From: Ricordea florida
Lineage: Eukaryota; Cnidaria; Anthozoa; Corallimorpharia; Ricordeidae
DNA: 64,000 bases
Direction of reading: 5' to 3'
Assembly (NCBI GenBank): GCA_949710005.1
Contig: OX453274.1
Location: forward strand, 30,576,940 to 30,640,939
Shown: positions 50,601 through 53,600 of the stretch, piece after piece
Numbering within the stretch: the first letter of the stretch is position 1
Layout of the letters: every line of letters begins with the position of its first letter
Made by a program: the position numbers and the translations under genes
Notes under the pieces: generated by a model
Told to the model about the DNA's origin: nothing
What the model saw: only the letters and a program-made list of their open reading frames with translations
Database searches by the model: none

Positions 50601-53600
50601 AATTTATATTCAATTATACAACAGTAGCATATTTTGCATGAATAATAAATAGAAACAATGGCAGTTATTTCTTTTTTTTCAAAGAAAGAAACAAACAAAA
50701 TACTCCTTAAAAATTGTATTTTGGTCCTTAAAAACTCCTTAAAAAGTCCTTAAATTCTGTTTACTCACCCCAGCACGAACCCTGTTTAGTAGCCTCAGCT
50801 GTAGTCTAGTCGTACTCATCCTAGCCGTACTTCAGTATCCTTAATCATCCCATGCTAACTTTAGTGTCCTTACTTTGTGATTGCCTACACGAAGTAGTAA
50901 CCTTGACTACACCAAGTAGTTACCGTCTGTTCGTTGGAAAGCTGCTGAACAGTTGTACTGTTGTGTCAGTTGTTTTACTGTTCTAGCCATTTATATCTTT
51001 AGGAAGTTTCAAAGCGTTGCGGTCCTAAGGTAATAGACCTTATTTGCTTGTACATATTGTTTTCCCAATACAGATCATCTTGTTCGTTAGAAACAGTGCA
51101 GGCAGACGTATTCATGTTTGTATGCACTCTTATTATATCGCTCACTTAGTACGCGCGCTGTGATTGGTCAATTTAGCGGGCCGTACTTCACTGTACGGCC
51201 CGCTAAAGTTTGTTTTGGTCGCCAAAATGACTCCAGAGATATAATAAATATCTTATTAACCTCGTTTTCTCGGTCCGTACTGTAAAATACGGATCCTCGT
51301 TTTTTCCCGTCGATTTATGGCCCGCGCGCTTCGCCCTTGGGCCATAAATCGACGGGAAAAAACTCGGTCCGTATTTTACAGTACGGACCTCGAACTCGAT
51401 TAATAAGAGGTATTTAATGAACAAGACAAATGATCAAATCTCCTGAGTATCATCACATGATATGTATTGGGAAAACTAAATGTACAAGCGAATAAGGTCT
51501 TTTTATTACCTCACAGTGATCTTAGTTTCGTTTCACTTATTTTCAGTGTCCCGTTGTTGTCTCAGAGATCGTGGTTATCAAGTCAAAAAACACGACAAGC
51601 AAGCAAGAAAGCTCGAATAAGCTACAGTAAAAAGGACACGTCAGTGGTGGGGTAGGTACACTGGTTTGGGTTTTGTCAACTACCCCAGGCTATCTAATAA
51701 GCGAGCGCGAGCTTCTAAACAAACGACGACGCCGCCTCCAAAGTGCACTACTGTTTCCGTATCCTACTTCGTCTTAGCTTTTTTCTTTCAAATTGTACAG
51801 GTTTATATTTGTCACGTGTTCCTTCTCATCCGAAATTTTCATAGCAATTTCTCCTTTGTACACTTTCGTTCTCTTGGCAAATCTGTTGCTGAAGTCATGT
51901 CAAATTTGTGCCGTGTAGCACTATACATGTAAGGTGAAATATGATTCATACCTCTTACTAACCGAGTTCGAGGTTCGTACTGTAAGTTATGGACCGAGTT
52001 TTTCCCGCTCGATTTATGGCCCAAGCGCGAAGCGCGCGGGCCATAAATCCGAGCGGAAAAAACGAGGATCCGTAACTTACAGTACGGACCGAGAAAACGA
52101 GGTTTGTAAGATATTATTATATCTCTGGAGACATTTTGCCGACCAAAACGAACTTTTGAATTTAGCGGGCCGTACTTCACTGTACGGCCCGCTAAATTCA
52201 AAAGTTTCACAGCGCGCGTACTATCTGAGAGATATAATTCAGGGTATTAACTCTTAGTTTAAATGTTAGTTCTACAAATAAGCTGTAATAATTTGACCAC
52301 GTTGTGCTTAGGGAAAAAAAAAACGTTTATTCATGGAAGGTTACATCTTGCAGCAAATTGCAAGGAAACAGAATGTGACAATTGGCAAAGTTATCAATTT
52401 CAGGATAATGAATCGATCGAATTACCAAAATCTATAATCTATCAACCAGTGCGCAGGTTAATATGTAGTACTCAACTCTTGGCAGATCTTGGGTGGGAAA
52501 GAATAAATCTGCCTGCTAACGAAGACGCCTCTAAAGCTAAACCTTTTACCGACTGTTCAAGAAAAATGCAATGTGATTGGCTTTTTAAGGGGGTGGGGTG
52601 GAATGAAACTTTCGTTGCTCGTCCTTTCTTGTCTGGGTGCTAATGTAAAAATAGTTATTTAGCAATTAATGAATGAGGCTGAGTAGGATATGAAGAATTA
52701 AGGTGTTATGAAGGAAGGTGTTATCCACAGAGGCCGTAGGCCGAGGTGGATAACACTCTTCCGAGATCCGCTTAATTCTTAATATCCTACGAAAGCCGAA
52801 TTCATTAATTGCTTTATTATTTATCAAAATATTTTCAAACACTTAAAGGAGAAAATGAGCTTTATTTTCACAAATTTCACACCCACCAGCAATATAACAA
52901 AACACCAAAATAACACAAGCTCGTCCCCAGGTCTTCTCGGTTAACGGTGCATTAACCTGCGAAAACGCTGCATTTTTGACGTCATTTCCTCGTTTAAGTC
53001 AAAATTCTTCCAAATTTGGTCATCAGTAACTGGTTATGGTGAATTAAACGTGTGCTTTTAGCCAATCAGAATCGGGGAAATATTTTGAATGAATAATAAT
53101 TGGAATTAATTTCCTGTTTTAGTCGTGGGAGGCTCGAGGATCTCGAAGACGAGGAAGAGATTGAAGAGTACGAGAGTGATGAAGATTTAGAAGTGAAGAA
53201 GAAGGTAAGAATTATTTTAGTTAAGCGTAGTACATGATGGCCGTACAAATCTTTAATAAAACGGGAGCGAATTAAAAGCCAGATTCTAATTATTTTGTAC
53301 ACAACCGGCTACATTTGTTTTAGTATATATGGTTTCGCCAATATCTGGCATGCTACACTATTCACGGAAGTCTCGATTTCTCAACACAAAACAGTTACAG
53401 TTTCTGGTTGAATGTCTGGTGAGAGCATGTCTCGAGTGAGACCCTGAATGCCTGATGAGACTGGGTTAGGTAAGATCCCTTCTGCGGCTGGTATTTCCAC
53501 GGTTGTCATAACTCACTGACCGGCCTACAAATTTACACACAACTCTGTATTGTACAGAAGAAATTTGGGTCTTTGTATTAGTAAAGGTAATCATACGGTT

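Noticed and set aside
51590-51655. Alternative exon 39 acceptor at CTCAG (51565)
   Set aside because: Using it in phase 2 reaches a stop codon within the exon, whereas the TTTCAG acceptor at 51546 keeps the frame and a WLS motif seen in vertebrate STAG2.
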